A stretch of DNA of 64,000 nucleotides. Source: Chiridota heheva. Lineage: Eukaryota > Echinodermata > Holothuroidea > Apodida > Chiridotidae. Numbering within the stretch: position 1 is the first letter of the stretch; each line of letters begins with the position of its first letter. Position numbers and translations under genes: made by a program. The notes beneath the pieces are model-generated. The model ran no database searches. It was not told where the DNA came from and saw only the letters and a program-made list of their open reading frames with translations. Shown here in pieces: positions 45,836 through 57,655 of this stretch. The DNA lies in contig JAIGNY010004475.1 in NCBI GenBank assembly GCA_020152595.1, forward strand, positions 1,998,501 through 2,062,500, in the 5' to 3' direction.

Positions 45836-48800
45836 TAAAGAAGAAAAGCTGAAAGTTTAATAACAAATTCGGATAACAAATTGGATGGGAGTGGAATTAA
45901 TGTCAAAAGAAGAATATTAGAAAACGAAAACTAAATAACTCAAATGTCTTTCAATTAAGTGAAATTATTTTATATATCATAGATTTTACATTGTTTAATT
46001 TGGCTTCTGCAAAAAGGTAAAATATTAAAAGGCCAAGTAAGATGTAATGTACGATAGATTATTTGAAAAAGAAACTTATTCTGAGAAGAAAATATTTTAA
46101 TGTTTATATAGAAATTAATGTCTTTATACATCCAAATGTGTCAGGAGGTAATATGAAGGCAGCCTTTAAATCTGTTTTTCTATTATAAATTCAGGCATTG
46201 ATATCTTTTAGAATGCTTTCCAGCATAATGTTCATTGGGGTATGACTTAATTTTGGTCAAGGTGAAGTTTTCTTCAAAATATTGTGGCAGTAGGAATTAA
46301 AATCAATGGACTTACTTAAGAAAGTGGAGAGCTCTTGAAGTGTTGACATTATATTTTCTTTAATAATTAGGCCAAAAAATTCATAATGCTGTGTAATGGA
46401 TAATTTGCAAGTAATTTTGATGAGATGTTTAACTTTTTTTCATGATTTTAGTAGAATGTTTATAAAATAGATAACATTTTTGCTGGGTTCCACCAGAATT
46501 AAACTAAAGTGTGTGATATGTAATACTGCAGGTGTAATGTACTGATTTTTTTGCAAGAATGAAATTGTTGTTTTATGCAGGCCTGTTATGCACGCTCTCA
46601 AGAGGCAGATTTGTGCATGTATCCTTATTTGTGAGGGGAGGGGGAGGGGGTGGCATAGTATCAAGGTCAGTTGAGTCACTGTGGCTCCATAGTTCAGCAA
46701 TTTCACCCATTAGAAATTTACTGCAGTAAGTCTTTCTTTAATTCTGTGTTAGTGTTTTCTTCCTTGTATAGGGTTATAGGGGTGCAGTGACAAAGAATGA
46801 AATGTTTTTCTCCAAGATCAATTTTGAAACATGAACAAAACCTAAATTAACTTTTCTTGAAATTCTTGATATCAGTAAGTATGAATCTTATGCAATAATT
46901 CTTCACTTTTGATTTTTCTATCATGAAATTTCATTCTAGGAAGAGATTTAGTCTCATCTAATTTGTACTAGGTCTGGAATCAGATGGCCATTATTGCAGG
47001 GCATATTGCCAACAGCATGGTCTCCACTAATAACATATTCTCTAATGCCTTTACCTCATTCTGTACTTTGCATATTGGTGCTTTAAAGTTAGACATTTGG
47101 AAAAATACTTAATATTTTAAAGCAAGTCTCATTCTTTTATTTAGCATTTTGGTATATTCCCATCATGCATAGGCAGTGATCCCGGGGAACAAAATTTTGT
47201 TGGGGATGAATATCATTATATCCCCTCTAAACATGAAGCCTTATATAAAGCCTATGTGGATGGCTACACCACTGTCTGAGTCTCCCCCTCCCTTACCCTA
47301 TGTTGAAAAGAAATCACCACCAATACTTATCTTGTGCAGTTTTAATTGCTTATAACAATTAATTCAATGATGAACAGTAATGGGAACAATGATAGCAATA
47401 GTCTCTTGTATTTTGATGCAAACAGATAAGGATAAAGGGAGCCTAGAAAATGTATGTTCTTTGCTACATAGACTTCTACAAGAGTGGTGGTGCTTGAAAC
47501 TGCAGATCTTACTTACATGTACTTGCTGCAGTCAGTTTCCCCAGTGAGATTCACCAGTAGCTTGGCAACTTTCAAATACAACTTAAAAATGTATTTTTCC
47601 ATGACTGGTTTAATTCTCTTGGACTTTTGTTTGCACACTTCTGTATTTGTATTTAAATCTATTTGTTTCTGTTGTTCTTTGTTTTTGCTATGAGCAATGA
47701 GCTTCTGTTAAGATCTATATGATATAGTATCAAAGTAAGTCTCAATTAGAATCTCAGCGGTTTTCAAAAAAGACGGATGTAGCAATATAGAATGATAAAA
47801 TGTCCTTTCAAATTTGCAAACAATTTTTTTTTTTTTTTTTTTACCCAGACTTTGTATCAGACAACTGACCAACAAGCAGGGGTGTATGAAGCTTTCGAAA
47901 AGTCGGGGCACGACCTCTTAGGGGCCACTACCCAAGTCATATGCATATGTACTGTCTGTAGATAATAAAATAAAGTTAGAAAGGGGCACTTCATTTTTAG
48001 AAGGGGCACTTTTCCAATGGGAACACATTCCCCATACAAGGGACTGACAAAAGTTGCCAGTTTTCTACTATTGGGTCAGTAATTAAGGGGCATTTCATTT
48101 TTTCTTAAGTATGCACACATTCTTGCACCTTTGACAGTAATTGAAGGGCACTTTTCATGTTTAAAAGTGGCACTTTTGTCATTTTTCAGAAACTTGAGAT
48201 CATGTGCCTCCCAGGCCCCTAATTCCTACACCTATGCCAACTATGAAATGGCTGTCTGACAGACAAGAGCCTTTGTCAGCAATTTGTTTTTGTTTATGAC
48301 CTACCTAAATGGAAGCATTAGGTAACTAGGGGAGTCTGGTGGCACCTAGCCACAATCATCTCACGGCACAGGGTACCATTTATACAGTAGCATATTGGTA
48401 TTATTTTGGGCAAATTTAATAAAAACAATGCCCATTCTCTTCCAGCGAAAAAAAGATGAAAACATTTCTTTCAGTGAATAAAAGTACTTTTCAGCATTGT
48501 GAACTCTCTAAAAACCTGGTCGTCATCATGCAGGGGTGTAGCCAGCTTTTTCGGAATGGGGGTCGCCGGGGGAAAATATATGGACCTTTTTAGCATATTT
48601 TCTGGACATATTTACCATTTTACTTTTATCAGGTTAATTTTTAGGGAGGTTTGTATGACCCTGTCGACTCCCTGGCTAAACTCATGTACTATTATTGGGC
48701 TGCTACCAACTACCATTTAAATTTTTTGTGGGAATTTTCATTTTTGCTAATTCTATCTTAGATGAAAGAATCAAATGTGTGTGATTGTTAAAGTGCCTTT

Positions 48801-50274
48801 TATATCATAGACTAGTTTGTAACAGAACAGAGTAATGTCTTGTTGTTTTGCTGATTATAATCAAGATCATCATGGGATACTATATTTTGGGAATATAGTA
48901 ATTCAATCATTGTCAAATGCCAAAGCATTACTTTATATGAATTTTGAACTGCAAGAAAATTTCAGCACCTCAGAGAGGTGAAATATAATAATTTTAATAG
49001 AAGATGTTTTGTTTTATTTCTAATTTATTTATGTGTGAATTTCTTCAATATGAAAAATTCAGGGTGTGACCAGCTTTTGAGTTTATCCACAGTGAAGTAA
49101 GATACCATACTCAATCACAGACAAAATTAATGAAAACAAACTAGTGATTTATGTCTTAGTCATAACAACAAAATATTGTGAGTGCATACAACACCCAATC
49201 AAGTTTAAAGCTTTTTTGAAGATAATTCCCCTCACAAGTTCTCCCATAAAATTTTGTATACGCGACATATTATGTTGGATATATAGGCCTCTACTCCCCC
49301 ACCCCCATGAGACAAAGTTACCGCTACCCTCCCCCCCCCCAGCATAAAAATCCTGGTACCGCCACTGTCACTAAGTGGTCATGGACTTGTGGTCCCTGGA
49401 GATATGTTAACCACATTAACCTTAAAATACGACTTCCTCCAAATTTCTAAAGGTTTTCCTTCAAATTTCAACAGTTTTCCTTCTGACTTTTTCCTCGAAA
49501 TTTCCGAAAGCTTTCCTAAAACATCAGACTTTTTCCTCAAATTCCAGATGATTTTTTTCAAATTATCTGACATATTCAAAAGAAAAAAAATTTCCTCAAA
49601 ATATTTGACTCTTTGCTATAAAAGTTCAAAGTTTTTCCTCAAAATTACCGACTTTTCCCTTAACTTTTGGGAACAAGGAAAAGGGCGGGGTTGGGGGGGA
49701 GGGGAGGGGAGGTGGCGACGAGCTTGGATTCATGATTTGGCCCCCTGCAAAGTTTAGCTATGCCACCGAGTCTATGGACCTCTAGAGCTGAACAAGTCTT
49801 TGAATTTTGGAAATGGCCTCCTTAGTAATTTCGAGTTCTGACTGATTCAAGTTTGAGAAATTCGAAAATTAAGTAGGGGGCTGATCTTCCCTCTTCCATT
49901 TCTTCTAAAGGGCCATTGTATCACCCCGCAAGTTTGGGACAATGATTTTATAATTAAATTAATCATTGTTTTTAAATATAATTTTGCGTGATAAATGTGA
50001 AGTTGCTTTTGTTGATTTATATCGATATCTCTGTATTAATAGATTAATAAGTCATTGAAAGGCAGAAGAAAGTGGGCTATCCCCCAGTCAAGCACTCTTG
50101 CCCCAAATCCCTTAACAACTCCCTGTTTCAACGTTGTAACACGAACTTGCCTCTTCGCACACGAACTTGCCTCTTGGCGAAATTGTGGCCTCTTGTGAGG
50201 AATTTTGAGTCTCGGAAGTTCCTACAAATTCCTACAAATTCACGTAAAATTTACGTATCATTTAAATTATCATT
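45836..50274. other. Intergenic, AT-rich
   Basis: 47540-47610 in one frame reads FTSSLATFKYNLKMYF, weakly like a LINE ORF2 C-terminus. 48531 (CAGGGGTGTAGCCAGC) and 49366 (reverse complement CAGTGGCGGTACCAGG) look like single ends of hAT-type elements. No gene recognised. Confidence 0.35.
47878..48233. mobile_element. hAT-like MITE, relative of 18932-19171
   Basis: Begins CAGGGGTGTATGAAGC and ends TTCCTACACCTATG, approximately inverted. Flanks CCAACAAG and CCAACTAT share only the first five bases. The interior repeats GGGGCACTT motifs. Confidence 0.4.
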
Positions 50275-50664
50275 CAATTAGTTTAGTGGTCAAGCATGTT
50301 CATCTTATATAAAAGAGGACTTCAAAAGAAACAAAATAGTGCAGAAAACATTCAAAAATCTTATTTCGTCAAAAAGATATTTAACTTTTAAGTTTGGTAT
50401 CATTTATGTAGAATTTAGAAAAAAACTAAAATCAGACTAGTTGTGATATGATATCACAGCCTCAGATTCCTCAGTCTTTTATGTATTCTATTATTCTTTG
50501 TCCTGCGATTTTGTAGCTTAAAAATTATCGGATGTGTTAGGAAAGTAGTCAAACAGAATCTTGTATAGGTAATTGTAATTTACCACCTGAAGAAAGTTTG
50601 GGAAAAATCATTAAAATAGTATTAGAAAATTAGACAAATTTGTTTTGAAATACATAAATAATTG
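50275..50664. mobile_element. Long-inverted-repeat element, copy 3 (right half missing)
   Basis: Starts GTTTAGTGGTCAAGCATG, has the central ATCAGACTAGTTGTGAT block and AAATACATAAATAATTG, then runs straight into copy 2. The right arm is absent. Confidence 0.5.
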
Positions 50665-51246
50665 TTAAAGGATTAGTTCAGGTGTCAATCAAGTCGTATC
50701 TTATATGAAAGAGGGCTTCAAAACAATCAAAATAGAAATAGTGAAGAAAGCATTCAAAAATCTTGCTAAGAAGACATCTAAGTTTAAAGTTTGGTATCAT
50801 TTGTGTAGAAACGACTGAAATCAGACTAGTTGTGATGTCATAGCCTCAGATTCCTCAAAGTCTTTATGTAATGTATTTTCATATTTATTCCTGCGATTTT
50901 GTGGCTTAACAACCATGGGATATGTCAAGAATGTAGTAAAACTGAATCCAGGAAGGGTATTTATAATATACCACCTAAAGAAAATTATACCACCTAATTT
51001 AAAAAGTGAAAACTTGAATAACTTTCTTTAAAATACATTAACAATTGTTAAGTATGTGAGGATGAAGACGTCAACTTTCCATATAGTAGACTTACTACAC
51101 CAGTTATTTTTACACAGATAAGACAGAGCTTTAAACTTGAATATCTCCTTAACGGCATAAGATTTTTGAATGCTTTCTTCACCATTTTGTTAAGTCCAGT
51201 CTTTCATAAAAGATGGACATGCTTGACCACTGAACTAATACTTTAA
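50665..51246. mobile_element. Long-inverted-repeat element, copy 2 (complete)
   Basis: The left end TTAAAGGATTAGTTCAG and right end (reverse complement) TTAAAGTATTAGTTCAG match. The arms share AAGAAAGCATTCAAAAATCT, about 100 bases in from each end. It is the best-preserved copy of the family and abuts partial copies on both sides. Confidence 0.62.
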
Positions 51247-51366
51247 GTATATGAGGATGTGAGCGCCATCCTTCCATTAGTAGACTTACTACACCAGTTA
51301 TTTCTACATAATTAAAGCAGATCTTTAAACTTGAATATCTCCTTAACGGAATAAGATATTCAATAG
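51247..51366. mobile_element. Long-inverted-repeat element, right-half fragment
   Basis: Repeats ACTTACTACACCAGTTATTT and TTAAACTTGAATATCTCCTT from copy 2 immediately after its end, so it looks like a partial tandem duplication. Confidence 0.45.
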
Positions 51367-52744
51367 TTTTTGGCCCCTAAAATCCTTCACGGTTGGATGC
51401 TTTCTTCCCAGATGTTAGGAGGTGAAATTGAGAAATTATTGATATAAAATTGGAAAACGTGGTAAACTTATCGATATATTGTCAAAATTGGCAAAACAAT
51501 TCCGAAAATTTCCCGAAAAATTGCCAAAATTTCCCGAAAATTGGCTAAAATTGAAGAAACTCATATTTACTTAAGTGACGTCATGATCCGAATTTTTCAA
51601 GTGCTCATTTCACATGCATGCGTCGATGTACCATTTAATTTTTCCAACACTGACGGGTTTATCCACCAACTTACAGGGGAGCACTGAGCAGCGAGGTTTA
51701 GGCCTACATTCTATACCATAAATTTACTGGGCAAGGGAAATCCCCCTCCCTTTTATGACGCTAGATAGGATTCTGACTGAAATACCGAAATCGACAAGAA
51801 ATTTTCTGACAATGCTTGTGTTATGATGGTCAGTAGCGGCGCCGCAGGGATGACTGGGGGTCACCCGCAGGGATGACTGGGGAGGGTTCACCCCAATTCT
51901 CGCAAAGATCGATTCCAGGTCACAGAAGTTTGAAAAAAAATCCAATTAGATTGTATTAGTAAATTTGTGTTGCAAAACATGTGTAACTAAATATTGTATT
52001 GTCAGAATGCCGATATGAGCACGTTACACGTCACCGGCAAAGGCAACAAGTAAAGCATTCCATGGAAATGCTGATCTCATCACCTAAAGCATACAGCATA
52101 GTGGGGGAATTAGCTAACCTGGGCATTATAGCTCTGTGACTTGTGACCACAGTCTACGGGGCACAAGTTCATGTACCAAGGTACGTACAGTGGCGTAGCC
52201 AGGATTTTCATATTGGTGGTGGGGTGGGGGGGGGGGGGGGATTGAATTGAACCGACACGATACTTAGTGGCGTAGTTAAAGTGACGCGCAAAGTGCTCGA
52301 CTTGTTGGCGTGGGGTCCAGGGGCAAAGCCGCGGAAACTCTCGCAAAATTGACATCTCAAGGGAAAAAAAGTATGTCACAACGCATAGTAAGATGTATTA
52401 TACCGTAAGTCAAAATTCATGTCAAAGAGAGCTATAATACAACATATACAAAACACAAAATCAAAGCGCAAAGTGCTCGACTTGTCGGCGTGGGGTCCAG
52501 GGGGCGAAGTCTCGGTAGGGGTTCTGAATCTGAATCTGAATCGATTAAGTCGGCAAAAATCCTTCAAAAGGACATGAACGCCAACCGAGCGTAAAAAGTA
52601 TGAGTAAAAAAAACTAGTTAGCAATACAAGTGTTAGTAAGTTTAACTTTGAAACAGTTGAGACTTGGTGCATGTACAATGTCTGACGGTAAAGCATTCCA
52701 ATCCTTTAGTGTGTAAGGGAAGAAAGAGTGTTTATATACATTCT
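51367..52744. other. Intergenic with hAT-end fragments
   Basis: CAGTGGCGTAGCCAGGATTT at 52189 is a typical hAT-type end followed by a 14-base G run. GCGCAAAGTGCTCGACTTGT occurs at 52288 and 52468. No gene. Confidence 0.4.
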
Positions 52745-53235
52745 TCTGGGGGCGAAGCAATTGACATTGCCTCCCAAACGCATTTTCAAAAAAGTGCTCC
52801 AGTCCCCGCCCCCGCCTTGTTGAGGGCGGGTTAATTCAACCCGCGACAAATGCGCCAACTCGCAAATATAGGCAGCATGATCCCGGTGGGCGGGTCTCGG
52901 AAGCGGAACGGGCCCGACTCTGCTGCCTGGAAGACAGAGGAACCCTTCATTAATCTTGCTTTGGTTATATATTATCAGCGTTTTGGGTGCCCCATCTTTG
53001 GCCCCGCCTGCCGAGCGCATTTTCAAAAAAGTGCTCCCGTCCCCACCTCCGCCTCGTCGAGGGCGGGTTAATTCAACCCGCGGCAAATGCGCCAACTTGC
53101 AAATATAGGCAGCATGATCCCGGTGGGCGGCCCAGCATGTCCTGGAAGCGGAACGGGCCCGACTCTGCTGCCTGGAAGACAGAGGACCCTTCATTAATCT
53201 TGCCTTGGTTAACCCCCACGCGGCGATATTACTGT
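52745..53235. mobile_element. Two tandem relatives of the 41-kb piggyBac-like element
   Basis: Two ~230-bp units share CGCATTTTCAAAAAAGTGCT, TAATTCAACCCGCG, TATAGGCAGCATGATCCCGG and TGCCTGGAAGACAGAGGA. These match the 41-kb element in reverse complement. The right edge has GGTTAACCCCCACGCGGCG and a TTAA near 53235. GC content is far above the surroundings. The open frames across it are repeat artefacts. Confidence 0.55.
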
Positions 53236-53544
53236 TAAGAGCAAAAAGGTATGTCACAATGCATAGTATTGAAGGTTTATTATACAAGTCGATATTAATG
53301 TCAAAGAGAGCTATATATAATGCACCATATACACCCGATGTAGTGTATGTAGTTATTTTGGCAGTTATTTGCCTCTACATCAAAGTGACTACAATTTCTC
53401 ATCCCGACATATATGTATATATGGGTGATGAGATAACAAGATGGCAAATCACGGAGCTCCTGACTTTATCGCCTCTGCTACATATAAGTTGTAAAATGAT
53501 CAAGTGTTTTTCCAGGAAAGATTACATAATATGGATCATTTCAT

Positions 53545-54323
53545 ATCAATTACTTGACCTCTGACATTTGACCTTTAAATGACAAGTGCTAGACATAATT
53601 AACACTATGATGCCCATCCACCAACCTAGCAAGTAACATTGATTTAACCTCGAAACTTTGACCTTTAGGCGATGGGTTACATCTTTCCCGATGCGAGACA
53701 CAACCTTTCATCATCCTTCATCAACCCCGAAGTAATTAACAACCCAATTACACTTACATTTTTCCCATTTAATGTAACTTTTTGACCTCTGACATTTGAC
53801 CTATATATGACCTGTCCCATGTTGTAAGGAACATAACCCTGCATCACCTTCCATCAACCCACCAAGAACAAATTCAATATTACTTATATTTATCTCAGGA
53901 AGCGCAACACAAAATGTACCATTTTCAAATTAATTATTTTACCTCTGACCTTTGTCAAATGACATATCTGATATCCCATTACGTGTGGGACTTAACCTTG
54001 CACCGCCCTCACCGGCCCACCAAATAACAAACTCTGGACTTGACGATCAATACAATTTAGATTTATATTTTTGCAACAAAATGCAGCGCAAAATTTGTTT
54101 TATTATTTGACCTCTGACCTTTGCCTTAAAGCAATATGTCACAACTTTTCAGAGATACAATTTTTACATCATCCTCCATCAACCCACCTGCACTTACGTT
54201 TTTTTCATAACACGCGTACACGATCAATTGAAATTTACCATTTTGAATTAACTATTTGACCTCTGACCTTTGACCTTTAAGTGACAAGTTACATTTCGTG
54301 CAAGATACAACGCTGCATCATGC
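53545..54323. repeat. Diverged tandem array, ~150-bp unit with TGACCTCTGACCTTTGACC
   Basis: About six units, each with a TGACCTCTGACNTTTGACCT motif (near 53554, 53647, 53782, 53939, 54107, 54254), a middle with CATCCTCCATCAACCCACC, and a variable AT-rich part. The motif contains AGGTCA half-sites on the other strand. It abuts the C-rich satellite. Confidence 0.75.
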
Positions 54324-56466
54324 ACCTTCAACCAACCCACCAAGTACCAACCCATCAAATATACCCACCCACCCAGTACCCACCCACCCGTATACCCACC
54401 CACCCAGTACCCACCCACCCGTATACCCACCCGACCGGTACCCACCCACCCGGTATCCACCCACACGACACCCACCCACCCGGCACCCATCCACCCGGTA
54501 CCCACCCATCCGGTACTCACCCACCCAGTACCCACCCACCCCGTACCCACCCCGTATCCACCCACCCACTTACCCACCCACTTGGTACCCACCCACCCGG
54601 TACCCACCCACCCGGTACCCACCCACCCGGTACCAACCCACCCGGTACCCACCCACCTGGTACCCACCTACCCGGTATCCACCCACCCACCCGGGACCCA
54701 CCCACCCGACACCCACCCACCCGGTACCCACCCACCCGACACCCACCCACCCGGCACCCACCCACCCGGCACCCACCCGGCACCCACCCGCACCCACCCG
54801 GCACCCACCCGGCACCCACCCGCACCCACCCGGCACCCACCCGCACCCACCCGCACCCACCCGCACCCACCCGCACCCACCCGCACCCACCCGGCACCCA
54901 CCCGGCACCCACCCGCACCCACCCGCACCCACCCGGCACCCACCCGCACCCACCCGCACCCACCCGCACCCACCGCACCACCGGCACCCACCCGCACCCA
55001 CCCGCACCCACCGGCACCCACCCGCACCCACCCGCACCCACCCGCACCCACCCGCACCCACCCGCACCCACCCGCACCCACCCGCACCCACCCGCACCCA
55101 CCCGCACCCACCCGCACCCACCCGCACCCACCCGGCACCCACCCGGCACCCACCCGCACCCACCCACCCGCACCCACCCACCCGGCACCCACCCACCCGG
55201 CACCCACCCACCCGCACCCACCCACCCGCACCCACCCACCCGCACCCACCCACCCGCACCCACCCACCCGGCACCCACCCACCCGGCACCCACCCACCCG
55301 GCACCCACCCGGCACCCACCCGCACCCACCCGCACCCACCCGCACCCACCCGGCACCCACCCGCACCCACCCGGCACCCACCCGGCACCCACCCGCACCC
55401 ACCCGGCACCCACCCGGCACCCACCGGCACCCACCCGCACCCACCCGCACCCACCCGCACCCACCCGCACCCACCCGCACCCACCCGCACCCACCGGCAC
55501 CCACCCGCACCCACCCGCACCCACCCGCACCCACCCGCACCCACCCACCCACCCGGCACCCACCCGGCACCCACCCACCCGCACCCACCCACCCGCACCC
55601 ACCCACCCGCACCCACACACCCGCACCCACACACCGGCACCCACACACCCGCACCCACACACCCGGCACCCACACACCCGGCACCCACACACCCGGCACC
55701 CACACACCCGGCACCCACACACCCGGCACACACACCCGGCACCCACACACCCGGCACCACACACCCGCACCCACACACCCGCACCCACACACCCGGCACC
55801 CACACACCCGGCACCACACACCCGGCACCCACACCCGGCACCCACACACCCGGCACCACACACCCGGCACCCACACACCCGGCACCCACACACCCGGCAC
55901 CACACACCCGCACCCACACACCCGGCACCCACACACCCGGCACCCACACACCCGCACCCACACACCCGGCACCACACACCCGGCACCACACACCCGCACC
56001 CACACACCCGGCACCCACACACCCGGCACCCACACACCCGGCACCCACACACCCGGCACCCACACACCCGGCACCCACACACCCGGCACCCACACACCCG
56101 GCACCCACACACCCGGCACCCACACACCCGGCACCCACACACCCGGCACCCACACACCCGCACCCACACACCCGGCACCCACACACCCGGCACCCACACA
56201 CCCGGCACCCACACACCCGGCACCCACACACCGGCACCCACACACCCGCACCCACACACCCGGCACCCACACACCCGGCACCCACACACCCGGCACCCCA
56301 CACCCGGCACCCACACACCCGGCACCCACACACCCGGCACCACACACCCGGCACCCACACACCCGCACCCACACACCCGGCACCCACACACCCGCACCAC
56401 ACACCCGGCACCCACACACCGGCACCACACACCACACCTGCACCACACACCCGGCACCCACACACA
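54324..56466. repeat. C-rich satellite, 2.1 kb
   Basis: The plus strand consists almost wholly of C, A and G, in blocks of changing unit: first CCCGGTACCCACCCA-like (to about 54770), then CCCGCACCCA 10-mers mixed with CCCGGCACCCA, then CCCGCACCCACCCA (about 55150-55310 and 55545-55610), then CCCGGCACCCACACA (about 55600-56450). The minus strand can form G-quadruplexes. Lack of T and of stop triplets makes long open frames in every phase; these are not genes. Confidence 0.95.
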
Positions 56467-56499
56467 ATACCCTATTATATTATACCCTACTATATTTTA

Positions 56500-57150
56500 T
56501 GTTGACGATAAGGTAAAAATATGCTCTTAAATGAAATTCAGTCACTTAATTGGTGGATCAGTTTCAGTGTGCAGGATTCGTGTAAATATTGAACGCCCAT
56601 TCAACAACAGGATCAGGGGATCATATCTATCTAATCTGTACCGGAATCAATGTGATTGAGATTGATACCGGCGAATGAATTGAAAGTAACATCGCAAACC
56701 GTCATGGGAGCTTTAATTTAATTTTATGTTGGTGTGCTATCATAAAGTTGCAGGTTTCACGATTTGTTGTTAATTGTTTGAAACACTACTACGGAAAATT
56801 AACATCAATGTGGTAAAGTAAAGTTAATTTTCAGGAAAATTGACACTGTCTTCGGTAACGTTAATCGGCGACGTTGTCATCGTATAAACAGTAACGTTAG
56901 GCTAACTGTTATTAACGTTAGGCCTAAGTCGTTTTCTTGTTCACTGCTGCAAAGTGCAATGGCATTAGCCTATGAATGCTTTGTAAATTTGTAATGCTTC
57001 GCCTCCATGGCCTAGGCCTACTGCTTCAGCCTACTGAAACTGGTCTGGATGTTAAGGAGACCACAGGTGTTTCTGAGTGTAACGTTAGGCCTAGGCCTAT
57101 CGATATTTGAATGCGAATTGTCTCAAACCACAACTGCCCTGCAACTTTGC
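56500..57150. other. AACGTTA / TAGGCCTA-rich stretch
   Basis: At least four AACGTTA and several TAGGCCTA words lie at 56855-57095, with raised CpG content. It could be a promoter region of a gene outside the window. No exon is supported. Confidence 0.3.
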
Positions 57151-57153
57151 AAT

Positions 57154-57237
57154 GGTCACACAATTTTATTTTCTGCGCAGCTGCAAGCCACCCAAATGAG
57201 TGGTTTGCAGCTGCGCAGAATGTAAAATTGTGTGACC
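57154..57237. repeat. Strong 40-bp hairpin
   Basis: Left arm 57154-57193 and right arm 57198-57237 are complementary at about 36 of 40 positions with a 4-base loop (AAAT). The arms start GGTCACACAATTTTA and contain CTGCGCAGCTGCAA. Either a MITE or a hairpin-RNA precursor. Confidence 0.7.
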
Positions 57238-57569
57238 TTTTGGGTGAGTTCCGGTTTGTTGAGCCAATTTGCATTTGAATACTATCTTCGCCACGGTTTC
57301 CTCCATGGCGGGGTCACTGGCGAATCTGAACGTGTAACTCAAGGCTGAAAATAAAACTAACAAAATATCCCATCCCAAACGGGTCCCACGTGGCAATTAA
57401 TTAGAATATCACAAAAACTATATGAAAACATACCTTAAGGCTTAAGTTAAGCATTTATTATTTGTTTCTTTGTTTTTCAAAGAATTGTTGATGGTCAATT
57501 CCGTGTGACAGGTGTTTATGATTCAGAGACAATTTCAGACAACATCACACTTCTATTTTTTTCCTTCCT

Positions 57570-57655
57570 CTGGAATGATCTAACCTCTCGGGTACAATTT
57601 GACCCTTGTTGTCGCTGTGTTGTAAAGCCTTCACCAAACAATCCAGGGTGCATTC
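57570..57655 (+). repeat. Dispersed repeat tail, second copy
   Basis: Counterpart of 34460-34545 without the CAAA tail; followed by CTTCACCAAACAATCC. Confidence 0.4.

Noticed and set aside
47484-47693. Possible LINE ORF2 C-terminus (FTSSLATFKYNLKMYF)
   Set aside because: Only one short resembling segment; no LINE tail follows, so not annotated as an element.
48531-49366. A hAT element between CAGGGGTGTAGCC and its apparent inverse GGTACCGCCACTG
   Set aside because: The flanking octamers (TCATCATG and TCACTAAG) do not match and the two ends differ after a few bases, so they are probably ends of different elements.
52706-53287. 193-codon minus-strand frame with repeated RPRRGGGG-like text
   Set aside because: Lies exactly on two tandem GC-rich transposon relatives; repeated protein text mirrors repeated DNA.
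54281-56530. Open frames of about 600-750 codons in several phases on both strands, Pro/His/Thr-rich or Gly/Val/Cys-rich
   Set aside because: They arise because the C-rich satellite has no T on the plus strand and so no stop triplets. Phase-independent openness and absence of start context argue against a protein.
57166-57396. Possible first exon of a minus-strand gene (MEETVAKIVFKCK...)
   Set aside because: The frame runs into the hairpin, no good donor is visible and no family is recognised.
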